Virus record (IMG/VR): IMGVR_UViG_3300031673_000241
Location: 1 to 35,384 of that record
Direction: 5' to 3' (one strand)
Origin: a virus
Length of the DNA: 35,384 bases
Below are positions 19,101 through 25,042 of this stretch, piece by piece. A model generated the notes under the pieces. It worked only from the letters and a program-made list of their open reading frames with translations, ran no database searches and had not been told where the DNA came from. The position numbers and the translations under genes are program-made. Each line of letters begins with the position of its first letter. Position 1 is the stretch's first letter.

Positions 19101-19328
19101 AATTTGTGCTAGGCTTTTAGCTCGGGTTTTATTAGATTCCGCGAGTCTTCTTGCTCCCTTAAGAGTAGACTGCATAAAGCCGTGAAGTTGTTTCTGAATT
19201 ACATTAGGTAACGTAACTTCACCACCAGAGGCGCCGTCTTGAAGTAGCTGACCCTCAAAGCTTTCTACTATGGCTTCTTCGGGATCCTCCCAAATAGGGA
19301 TCCCACTATCTGTTGATTTAAATGGCAT
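16182..19328 (-). CDS. Three-domain glycosyltransferase fusion (GT2-GT4-GT4), 1048 aa
   Basis: Residues 1-80 are a leader without known motif. Residues about 83-335 form a GT2 domain (VDIIVPVFNNFQVVEECINS, LTVVDDKSTD, NKGFAATVNRG, NSD at 171-173 as the DxD site, EETD at 264-267). Residues about 355-700 form a GT-B domain (YNIAFVVYSTAFCGGMKFI, RPGVDKRLFH, SYGMPSLEAMVSGA) in which the first Glu of the E-x7-E motif is His616. Residues about 711-1048 form a second GT-B domain (ITPHLRKHGGPTTIIHLANG, IGFLAHQHPLKGTGDAM, SHTEGLGRIVLEAM) with E960 and E968 intact. It probably adds several sugars in sequence to one acceptor. Start: ATG after GAGGA with 7-base spacing. It overlaps the dNMP kinase gene by 11 bp. 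Confidence 0.88.
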   Translation of the reverse strand: MPFKSTDSGIPIWEDPEEAIVESFEGQLLQDGASGGEVTLPNVIQKQLHGFMQSTLKGARRLAESNKTRAKSLAQISKKGILPVDIIVPVFNNFQVVEECINSIYKHTDWPFNLTVVDDKSTDPWIKPHLITLLNEKENARILWNNKNKGFAATVNRGINNSKNPYICVLNSDVIVTKGWLSKMVLALEADPKNKIVNPMTNNTALINVNMQEGFSYQDMNRGFEATSSHKYPEIMPTGFCFMLERELLDEIGQFDEGYENYGEETDLWMKTITHIKNGEYPRWRAVLADDVYLFHERGTSFSSLGQAKHNAKRQSGSARFHQLWPQYRHWGKSFDAEKIMSPYRANLPTDVSTTDSPYNIAFVVYSTAFCGGMKFITDIVNQHIENGVNAKVVLIKRNPEESVIPVLGELRASPIVFNSIEEFEEKFIERVFEKGVVVAATCEIVKPIFELTKKNFHLRSVLFAQSDDPELCPEEMKQGMIDAFSKVQYVIAGSESLNKKIQEEYKVNTLGFVRPGVDKRLFHTRSRDNGDERPTVLFSLQTQYPFKGYTRGVEVAKKLSALGKEHQKELRIMAYGVDAVSECPSIIGLGNVSQSYLASLLSTEVDIFCDPAIIHSYGMPSLEAMVSGAAVVSWDNRGIREYANEDNSRILPNNTPPEEVAIEIFDLLFNNPEKLQQLKNSAPQVNQMREDAVNQFNNLLEKKLRLLIRPRKISVITPHLRKHGGPTTIIHLANGLQRRGHDVDLYTIYPDINPEVVNLSEVPINLNWRKIKKSHILISNSDNDQNEFFTGLKSARKKIMLKLSHNKRFQSLEDNGLKLPWDAIVTSTNWLKDACENPMVGDGWTHPAREATRIGWFHYGHEIFNCPPNMRQYGSINSTVRIGFLAHQHPLKGTGDAMKVVEALKMAYKDKVEIVAIGEWPDFAKMKPKWMGYVISPNREQMANTMHKIDIWLSASHTEGLGRIVLEAMSASTAVITTNTGAEFVEAGKNCLEVNIGNIAQMVKAADKLIKNPQLFSEIVKNGYETACRYADPDPYLDALEEVIDNV

Positions 19329-19908
19329 TATTTTTTCCTCGTTCGCGCAAATCTGCGCGTCGTAATATCTCTACAATTTGATCTATACGTAGTTGTAATC
19401 CCGCAATATCCCCCGATTCGGCGATAATTGTGTAATCAAATTTCCAATGGTCTAACGCAATCTCAGAAGGATGAAAATCAAAATTTGGAAAACCATAATT
19501 ATTTCTAATAATTCTTACGGTATGTCCGTGCTCAAAATACTCAACAGCTTCTATTTCATTCGGGAATCGGCAATCGGTAATAACAAAATCTTTAACCCCC
19601 TGTTTATGTAATTTATCAATCTTTTTGAATGCAATTTTAACCCAAAAATCTGCATCAACAATCGCTCTAAAACATTCGGTGCCAATTAACTGTATTAGCT
19701 GTCGCGGTGTTCTTTTCCATAGAGGGTCTTTCAGATCTTTTTCTGCATCACCATAAAGCTGCCCGTGCGTCAATCCAAGAAGTTGCTTTCCTATTAATTC
19801 TTTTAATGGCTCTGCATAAATAATTTCAGTAAACCCGTGCTTCTCTACAAGCTGCTTGGCTACAATACTTTTTCCGGCCTGTTTCTTACCACTCAAACCA
19901 AGGATCAT
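19318..19908 (-). CDS. Deoxynucleoside monophosphate kinase-like P-loop protein
   Basis: A 196-aa P-loop kinase. The phosphate-binding loop is GKKQAGKS (residues 7-14) directly after the first strand. GFTEIIYAEPLKELIGKQLL and RQLIQLIGTECFRAIVDADF match phage dNMP kinases in the T4 gp1/T5 style, with an R-rich lid region and the substrate-side strand FVITDCRFPNEIEAVE. The expected reaction is phosphorylation of dNMPs to dNDPs with ATP, in the cytoplasm. It follows ThyX with an ATGA overlap, in keeping with dTMP as one substrate. An adenylate-kinase-like role cannot be excluded. Confidence 0.8.
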   Translation of the reverse strand: MILGLSGKKQAGKSIVAKQLVEKHGFTEIIYAEPLKELIGKQLLGLTHGQLYGDAEKDLKDPLWKRTPRQLIQLIGTECFRAIVDADFWVKIAFKKIDKLHKQGVKDFVITDCRFPNEIEAVEYFEHGHTVRIIRNNYGFPNFDFHPSEIALDHWKFDYTIIAESGDIAGLQLRIDQIVEILRRADLRERGKNNAI

Positions 19909-20534
19909 TTAAGCCACCCGAACCCTGCTAGAGAGCCATTAAATTGGTTAGTGCCTGTAACTAGGCACAACATCTTATCTGCAACGTCTTGGATTTCTTG
20001 TTGAGAGTTTGCATGGCCTCTTAGATTTATAAAGTGCATAAAGGATCTAAAATTAAATGAAACATCCATCGTTACTTGATTGGCGTAGGGAAGCAAGAAT
20101 CTTGCAGATTCCTTGGCTCTTTTTCTGGAGAACCCATATCGACTTGTTAGTAGTTCGATTGCTGCATGATAATTAATATAAGCTTTGTCTATATGATTCT
20201 TATACACATTAACCAATTCTTCCGGCCAATCCCGAGGTACATAAAATCTGTCTTCTTTTAATTCTTTATAGCGTGCGGATTCTGCATTAATACTTACGCC
20301 CACCCGATGCTTAAGTAATTGGATGTGTGTAGCTGTTTCACAAGTAACTAAAAAATGTAAATAACTTTTTTCAAATGGAGTATGGTGCCCATTCTCAGCA
20401 AGCATCTTTAACATCTTATCAATTCTACCTGCTTTGTCTGGGGTAAGGTCGCGATTGGTAGAAGTCCAGGCACTTAAGGCGTGCGTTTCATCCCCACCAT
20501 AATACCCAAGTAATTCTACTTTATTTTGAGTCAT
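19905..20534 (-). CDS. thyX: Flavin-dependent thymidylate synthase
   Basis: A 209-aa ThyX, close to the family's usual length. It makes dTMP from dUMP using FAD, NADPH and methylenetetrahydrofolate. Signs: GHHTPFEKSYLHFLVTCETA near residues 49-68, then the signature region HIQLLKHRVGVSINAESARY, and late conserved residues (ARFLLPYANQ, MHFINLRGHANSQQEIQ). The canonical signature is RHR followed by seven residues and Ser; here it is KHR with eight residues before Ser. GAGGAA precedes the ATG by five bases. It overlaps both neighbours by 4 bp (ATGA), in a nucleotide-metabolism cluster with dNMP kinase and RNR. Confidence 0.93.
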   Translation of the reverse strand: MTQNKVELLGYYGGDETHALSAWTSTNRDLTPDKAGRIDKMLKMLAENGHHTPFEKSYLHFLVTCETATHIQLLKHRVGVSINAESARYKELKEDRFYVPRDWPEELVNVYKNHIDKAYINYHAAIELLTSRYGFSRKRAKESARFLLPYANQVTMDVSFNFRSFMHFINLRGHANSQQEIQDVADKMLCLVTGTNQFNGSLAGFGWLK

Positions 20535-20731
20535 AATGATTCCTCATGATTACAATTAGGACAAGAAACAGATACATCATAAATTCCACCAGAGGGGCAC
20601 CCTCTTATTCTTAGAGAATAAGAATAATTATCCCAATCTGTTCCCTCCCACGTAAGTTTAAAGTCGGTCTTACAACGAGGGCAACGAACTATAGTCATTT
20701 CCTCGTCGCGGTTTATTTTTTCTTCTTCCAT
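20531..20731 (-). CDS. Small zinc-ribbon protein, 66 aa
   Basis: Two Cys pairs, VRCPRCKTDF and VSCPNCNHEE, frame a beta-rich middle (TWEGTDWDNYSYSLRIRGCP), the pattern of a four-Cys zinc ribbon. Its ATG lies inside the end of the 58-aa gene upstream (19-bp overlap) and its stop overlaps the thyX start by 4 bp. A shorter start at 20698 would have its GAGGA only one base away, so the longer form is preferred. No specific function can be assigned. Confidence 0.65.
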   Translation of the reverse strand: MEEEKINRDEEMTIVRCPRCKTDFKLTWEGTDWDNYSYSLRIRGCPSGGIYDVSVSCPNCNHEESL

Positions 20732-20889
20732 TTTGTTTCAAAATGTTCCTTTAAATCCCACTCGGTTTCACAGTGTTTTCCCCAGTGGTTCCAGCATATT
20801 TCTACTTCTTTATGTGGATAATTAGGGAACGCTGCGTAGATTATAGAACTCGGTTGTTTACACTTAGAAACTTCGCAAGTCAGGGGCAT
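20713..20889 (-). CDS. Small Cys/His protein, 58 aa
   Basis: An ORF starting MPLTCEVSKCKQPSSIIYAA and continuing with EICWNHWGKHCE, so CxxxxC and CxxHxxxxHC groups could bind zinc. It ends in a basic run (ETKWKKKK). It fills the stretch between the deoxyribosyltransferase-like gene (26-bp overlap) and the zinc-ribbon gene (19-bp overlap). AGG lies eight bases before the ATG. The overlaps are longer than usual here, which lowers confidence, but the paired Cys and the clean fit support a real gene. Function unknown. Confidence 0.6.
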   Translation of the reverse strand: MPLTCEVSKCKQPSSIIYAAFPNYPHKEVEICWNHWGKHCETEWDLKEHFETKWKKKK

Positions 20890-21292
20890 ATCCTAAACCT
20901 AATAGGTGCTTGAAAATTATTTGCTTGGCATCTTTAAAGCTTGTTACTGTATGATGGCTGTGGTATTGCATCCACGGGCTTAGTTTAGCACCTTCGGGAG
21001 TAACTGTCACCACAAACTTTCCGGTTCTAAAAGCATGAAATACTTCCATCGACGTACCGGCACTAGGCTGAGGAGCATTTACAATAAGAATATCTGACTG
21101 TGCAACATCAATAAGATCTAATTCCACAATTTCTCTAAAACTCTCTTGTTCTTTTCCTCGATAATCTCTTCGCATAGGATCAAGAATTTTAAAGTCCTTG
21201 AAATAGAAGTCTTTTTTAATCTCTTCTCGCCAATCCTTTGATTCAGCGTCGCTACATCCTAATATCGGTCCACATAAATATAACGTTATCAT
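20864..21292 (-). CDS. Nucleoside 2-deoxyribosyltransferase-like protein, 142 aa
   Basis: The N-terminus TLYLCGPILGCSDAESKDWR, the pattern ELDLIDVAQSDILIVN (D59 and D62) and SAGTSMEVFHAFRTGKFVV follow the nucleoside 2-deoxyribosyltransferase fold. Glu83 in GTSMEV matches the position of the catalytic nucleophile of that family. Members move deoxyribose between bases or hydrolyse nucleotides. Here it stands between thyX and RNR, so base or nucleotide salvage is plausible, but the substrate cannot be read off. Its ATG follows AAGGAA and overlaps the previous stop (ATGA). Confidence 0.75.
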   Translation of the reverse strand: MITLYLCGPILGCSDAESKDWREEIKKDFYFKDFKILDPMRRDYRGKEQESFREIVELDLIDVAQSDILIVNAPQPSAGTSMEVFHAFRTGKFVVTVTPEGAKLSPWMQYHSHHTVTSFKDAKQIIFKHLLGLGYAPDLRSF

Positions 21293-21429
21293 ACTTTTCC
21301 TTCCATTCTTTTTTCAAGACAATCAGAACACTCCACACGTTCAGGATTACGTTTACAATGTTTATAGATTTCTTTACTTTTTGTTACTATTCTTTTTTTA
21401 CAAAAATAACATCTTATTTTATATTCCAC
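21289..21429 (-). CDS. Tiny zinc-finger-like protein, 46 aa, probable GTG start
   Basis: The coding stretch contains RCYFCKKR and VECSDCLEKR, two CxxC pairs 24-30 residues apart. The best start is GTG 21429-21427: GAGGG ends five bases before it and the overlap with the RNR gene is then only 11 bp. An ATG at 21453 would give 54 aa with 35 bp of overlap and a weaker ribosome site. Its stop overlaps the next gene by 4 bp. Likely a single zinc-binding module; function unknown. Confidence 0.6.
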   Translation of the reverse strand: MEYKIRCYFCKKRIVTKSKEIYKHCKRNPERVECSDCLEKRMEGKV

Positions 21430-23023
21430 AAACTCCCTCTTTACAGTTTTCATCAACAACCGCAATTGCATTGTGCTTAATTGCCGTCTCATATTTGATA
21501 GGGGTAATAGGCTGCCCTGCTCTTGCCCCATCTGGATAAACCGTAATCCCTCTAAGCTTGGGTAGATACTCTAATAGAATCTCAGCAAACTTCTTAGCAT
21601 TAGAATTTCCAGGCTCTCCCCATTCAGGGAGATTGATTGTACTGGAAATAGCTTGATCTACGAAAGATTGAACATATGCCTGCATCTGAATGCGACGCTC
21701 TACCTTCCCTGAAAGCTTGATAGAATCCTCGATATCATTAGGGTCGCTAATAATCCCTTCTTCTAGAAGCTTCTTTACCGTAGGATCAACCACATATTCT
21801 TGTTGCCAGACTCCATCATTTCCGAGGTATCGTCGTTTGTATGCGACACAAAAGACGGGCTCAATTCCGGTAGATGTTTCTCCAATAATTCCAATTGTTC
21901 CAGTAGGAGCAATAGCGCGGACAGCAACGGGTCTAACTCCACCCAATTTCTTAGAAAATTTGGTTGCTTCGTCGTCGCTAATATTAGCCCACGCAGACAA
22001 CCACTTACCTAGCTCTCCATTGGGCTCATATCGCTCCCCATTGCGTAAACACCACTCATGTAGACCCATGATACCTAATCCGATTCTACGTTGCTTCTCG
22101 CGGATTGTGTAGAAATCTTCATGAGGAAGCCAGCTACGATAGGTACCAAGATAGAGAAACCGTGTGGCGATTCTGGTCACTCTTTTCAACTCATTTACAT
22201 CTTTAATTCTAGAAAGATTAATAGACCCTAAGTTACAAACATCGGAATCTATCTCTGAAACAACCTCACAACAAGGATTTCTTAATACTTCATTAGACTG
22301 CTTCTTTAAATTAATAGAGAATCCGGGCTCTCCTGTCTTGCACATACTCTTACAAATTCTATAATAAAGATTCCAAACAGCGTCGTCTTTTGTTACTTTC
22401 TTAAAAAATTCATCATCAAGATTTACTGAAATATTGGTCATGTCCATCGGCGCCGGGAAATTGAAATCAGCTTCCTTCATTGCCTGTATAACAGTAGTCC
22501 AGTTCTTAACTGTAATGAATTCTTCAACATCTCCGTGATTCCAAGGAAGCCCTGCCCATAGAGCGGATCTTCTTTTACCACCAGCCATAACGTGTCTAGC
22601 AATCTCATTAATCATCTTCATAAGAGAAAGGGGTCCAGAAGCGATTCCTCCAAATCGCTTAATGGGAGTACCTTTAGGACGGATATCTCCGTAATAGGTA
22701 CCAACTCCACCTCCCGTAGATAATGCAGTAATGTGCTTACCTAAAAGAGTGGACCACCCTTCTCTTGAATCTTCTGCTTTTAAAAGAAAACAATTATTAA
22801 ATTGTTCAATTTCTTTACTGGCTTGGGCTAAATATCTCCCACCCGGAATAAACTTCCTAGTAGAAATAACCTCAGCAAAATCATCATATAAATCTTTATG
22901 ATCCGAACCTGCAACAGCTTTTGCAACTCGTTTAGCGCAATCCTCCCAGGTTTCATCTGGGTGGATTGCATAAGTTCTCTTAAATATTAAATTGGCGAAA
23001 TCGCCTAATGGCTCAGTACCCAT
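21419..23023 (-). CDS. nrdJ: Class II (adenosylcobalamin-dependent) ribonucleotide reductase
   Basis: A 534-aa RNR catalytic subunit that reduces ribonucleotides to deoxyribonucleotides. Motifs: redox Cys78 (FNNCFLLKAEDS), the glycine loop TGGGVGTYYGDIRPKG, the finger loop NPCCE at 249-253 with Cys251 as radical site, the partner Cys263 (DVCNLGSINL), and APTGTIG with GIEPVFCVAYKRR. The C-terminus ENCKEGVCGI carries a Cys pair that could shuttle electrons. There is no ATP-cone and no small-subunit gene nearby, which together with compact size points to class II. The start shares TAATG with the exonuclease stop, and AAGGAAAG lies upstream. Confidence 0.88.
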   Translation of the reverse strand: MGTEPLGDFANLIFKRTYAIHPDETWEDCAKRVAKAVAGSDHKDLYDDFAEVISTRKFIPGGRYLAQASKEIEQFNNCFLLKAEDSREGWSTLLGKHITALSTGGGVGTYYGDIRPKGTPIKRFGGIASGPLSLMKMINEIARHVMAGGKRRSALWAGLPWNHGDVEEFITVKNWTTVIQAMKEADFNFPAPMDMTNISVNLDDEFFKKVTKDDAVWNLYYRICKSMCKTGEPGFSINLKKQSNEVLRNPCCEVVSEIDSDVCNLGSINLSRIKDVNELKRVTRIATRFLYLGTYRSWLPHEDFYTIREKQRRIGLGIMGLHEWCLRNGERYEPNGELGKWLSAWANISDDEATKFSKKLGGVRPVAVRAIAPTGTIGIIGETSTGIEPVFCVAYKRRYLGNDGVWQQEYVVDPTVKKLLEEGIISDPNDIEDSIKLSGKVERRIQMQAYVQSFVDQAISSTINLPEWGEPGNSNAKKFAEILLEYLPKLRGITVYPDGARAGQPITPIKYETAIKHNAIAVVDENCKEGVCGI

Positions 23024-23775
23024 TATATTTTCTTTCCTTTTTCAAATCGTGATGTAGCCATTGTATGATACTTACCACATTTTGTACACTGTGCTTGTGT
23101 TTTCTTATATCCACTCGCTGTAACTCGTCTCTTGCTTACTTTCATTTTCCCACCGCAGCTAGGACAATCATTTAAATTAATAGCTACGCTAGATCGTGCT
23201 GGGATATAAGGGTCCATTTTCTTATATATCTTCTCTAATAGGATAACATCCTGCTTACAGTATGCCATCATCTGATTTAAAGCTTTAGCATCTTTATCTA
23301 AAACAATCTTCTTCCACAAGTCATATCCGGAAGATTTCTTCTGCCCTAAACCTAAAAATTGTGCAATATAATCTAGTTTATTAGAGTTGAAATTAAACTT
23401 ACCGCGAGCCTTCTGTAGTGTATCTATACTTACATAGTCAGGAGCCATTAGGATTCCATGTTTAATACATCTTGTTCTAATCCATTTAATATCAAATTGA
23501 TCTCCATTATGGGCTACGATCTCATCGGCTTCATTCATTATTGGGAGGAATTTTTCTAATAAAGCTTTATCATCTTGCTTACTATCCCAAGGAATGCAAT
23601 GTACTTGCTTCTCGCCTTCCCACTTATACCCTATACAGATGATCGCTCGTTCTTTAACAATACTTTGATGGGTTATTGTTAACTTATACCCGGGCCGCCA
23701 AAATAACCCCACGTTTGGACTAGTCTCAATATCGAGGAAGAGGCGGCGTAAAGCCGGTGGTCTTGGTTTACTCAA
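23023..23775 (-). CDS. DEDDy 3'-5' exonuclease with C-terminal zinc ribbon
   Basis: A 250-aa RNase H-like exonuclease. Metal ligands: D15 and E17 (FLDIETSP), D95 (AHNGDQFDIKW), and Y172/D176 (AYCKQDVILLE), the complete DEDDy set. A zinc ribbon follows (C204, C207, C230, C233; CPSCGG and CTKCGK). It probably trims DNA ends or single strands during replication and repair; an RNA substrate is possible. The start codon is TTG (23775-23773), eight bases after AGGAG. There is no ATG ahead of the DIET motif, so the TTG is well supported. It overlaps the neighbouring nuclease by 4 bp. Confidence 0.85.
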   Translation of the reverse strand: MSKPRPPALRRLFLDIETSPNVGLFWRPGYKLTITHQSIVKERAIICIGYKWEGEKQVHCIPWDSKQDDKALLEKFLPIMNEADEIVAHNGDQFDIKWIRTRCIKHGILMAPDYVSIDTLQKARGKFNFNSNKLDYIAQFLGLGQKKSSGYDLWKKIVLDKDAKALNQMMAYCKQDVILLEKIYKKMDPYIPARSSVAINLNDCPSCGGKMKVSKRRVTASGYKKTQAQCTKCGKYHTMATSRFEKGKKI

Positions 23776-24452
23776 TTTAAATTCTCCTGTGCTGGAATCT
23801 TCTCTAGATAGTCCGCAGCCTTTCTCATAAGCTCTGGATTATCTTTAAATTTTGATATAGCTGAGTTGCAGGCCCAACACAATATCCCTCTAACATCTTT
23901 TCGCACTTCTCTAGGATTTCTTTTTTTATCGTTTTTTCTATGTTTATGATCCACATGGAGTCTAGTTTTCCCTGGTGGCCTACCACATATCCAACACACA
24001 CCATTTTGATGTGCTAAAATCTTTTCATATTCATTTAATGTTATACCATATCTTCTTATAAGAAAAGCATCTCTTCTTTTACTTTCAGTATATCCGGCAT
24101 TACCCATTGTATTACTAACAATTTCAGAAACACATTTTTTACAATGATATTTATTTAGTTTTGCATTTGTTTTATCTTCGGTTTCTTTAGTGAGGAGTAT
24201 ATCACATCGGGAACAATGTTCTTTACATCTAGAACATATGGCATCTTTTACACCCCGTTCTTTATAGAAAACTTCTTTACATCTAGAACACTTACGTTTT
24301 CCTGCACGTAATCTACTAGCTTGCTGTTTAGCTTTAGCTTCTGGAGTTCCTTTTGCATTAACCCCCTTCTCGCGGCGCAATTCCTCGCGTCTTTTCCGTT
24401 TATCCATTACCCCCAATTGTAGCATATCCTCAGATCTTAGCCACAACCTCAT
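23772..24452 (-). CDS. Endonuclease VII-like nuclease with N-terminal Cys-pair array
   Basis: Residues 135-215 match the recombination endonuclease VII type: YGITLNEYEKILAHQNGVCW, zinc Cys 153/156 and 192/195 (CWICG, CWACN), and the DH of LHVDHKH (168-169). In T4 this enzyme resolves branched DNA and Holliday junctions. Ahead of it lie four CxxC groups (55/58, 73/76, 80/83, 104/107), an unusual zinc-knuckle array, after a very basic helix (MDKRKRREELRREK). Start: ATG 24452 overlaps the protease stop (ATGA); an ATG at 24407 (Met16) after GGGGG is an alternative. It could also be a mobile HNH-type gene, though its place among recombination genes favours a native role. Confidence 0.8.
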   Translation of the reverse strand: MRLWLRSEDMLQLGVMDKRKRREELRREKGVNAKGTPEAKAKQQASRLRAGKRKCSRCKEVFYKERGVKDAICSRCKEHCSRCDILLTKETEDKTNAKLNKYHCKKCVSEIVSNTMGNAGYTESKRRDAFLIRRYGITLNEYEKILAHQNGVCWICGRPPGKTRLHVDHKHRKNDKKRNPREVRKDVRGILCWACNSAISKFKDNPELMRKAADYLEKIPAQENLN

Positions 24453-25042
24453 TCATTTTCCCATATCTCATCAACGATACCACATTGTAGCATTTCTTTC
24501 GAGTCGAGCCAAATTTCTCTTCTCACGCCCTTAATTCCGTCGAGCCACCACTTCTTTATGTGTTTAGTGTGCTTTTCCATTAGATCAGCCCAACGCTCTT
24601 GATATTTTTTAGCAATATTAACTGCTGCTTCTGATGTATAAACATCTGCTCTACCAGGATCTAATGATATAGCGTGAGCCATAAAGAAACAATTTGATGT
24701 AGCAAATCTGGTTTTTCCACACGCCAAAATTAATCCACCAGCCGAAGCCACTTCTCCGAATCCAATTGTATCGACTTCATTGTTTAAAGTTTGGATAACG
24801 TCATACAACCCAAACATTTCAGCTACGTCACCACCTGGGGTGTTGATCCATAATTCAATAGGCTTATCGTTTTTATCTTGATCGAGGTATAATAGACCTC
24901 TAATGGCTCTTTCTATAGGTCCAGGTTTGTCACTTTCTCCGGCAGAATCCATAGGAGAATGGAGAAATACTTTTCTATTCTTAATATCCATTCCATATTC
25001 AAATAATGCTTCAATTATATCATTCTTAGTTGGTACGGCCAT
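24449..25042 (-). CDS. clpP: ClpP-like serine protease
   Basis: A 197-aa ClpP/crotonase-fold protease. INTPGGDVAEMFGLYDVI is the oxyanion and substrate strand, Ser100 lies in GEVASAGGL, His123 in FMAHA. At the place of the catalytic Asp (RREIWLDSKEMLQCGIVDEI) there is Glu176. Phage ClpP homologues usually mature heads and sit beside capsid genes; this one sits between nuclease and recombination genes. It may process a virion or replication protein, or may use host ClpX/ClpA, which cannot be told here. GAGGA precedes the ATG by eight bases, and the ATG directly abuts the SbcC stop. Confidence 0.85.
   Translation of the reverse strand: MAVPTKNDIIEALFEYGMDIKNRKVFLHSPMDSAGESDKPGPIERAIRGLLYLDQDKNDKPIELWINTPGGDVAEMFGLYDVIQTLNNEVDTIGFGEVASAGGLILACGKTRFATSNCFFMAHAISLDPGRADVYTSEAAVNIAKKYQERWADLMEKHTKHIKKWWLDGIKGVRREIWLDSKEMLQCGIVDEIWENE

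Noticed and set aside
21690-22112. 140-aa open frame on the + strand opposite the RNR gene
   Set aside because: The minus-strand frame encodes clear RNR motifs throughout; this frame has no known motif or suitable ribosome site and is a shadow.
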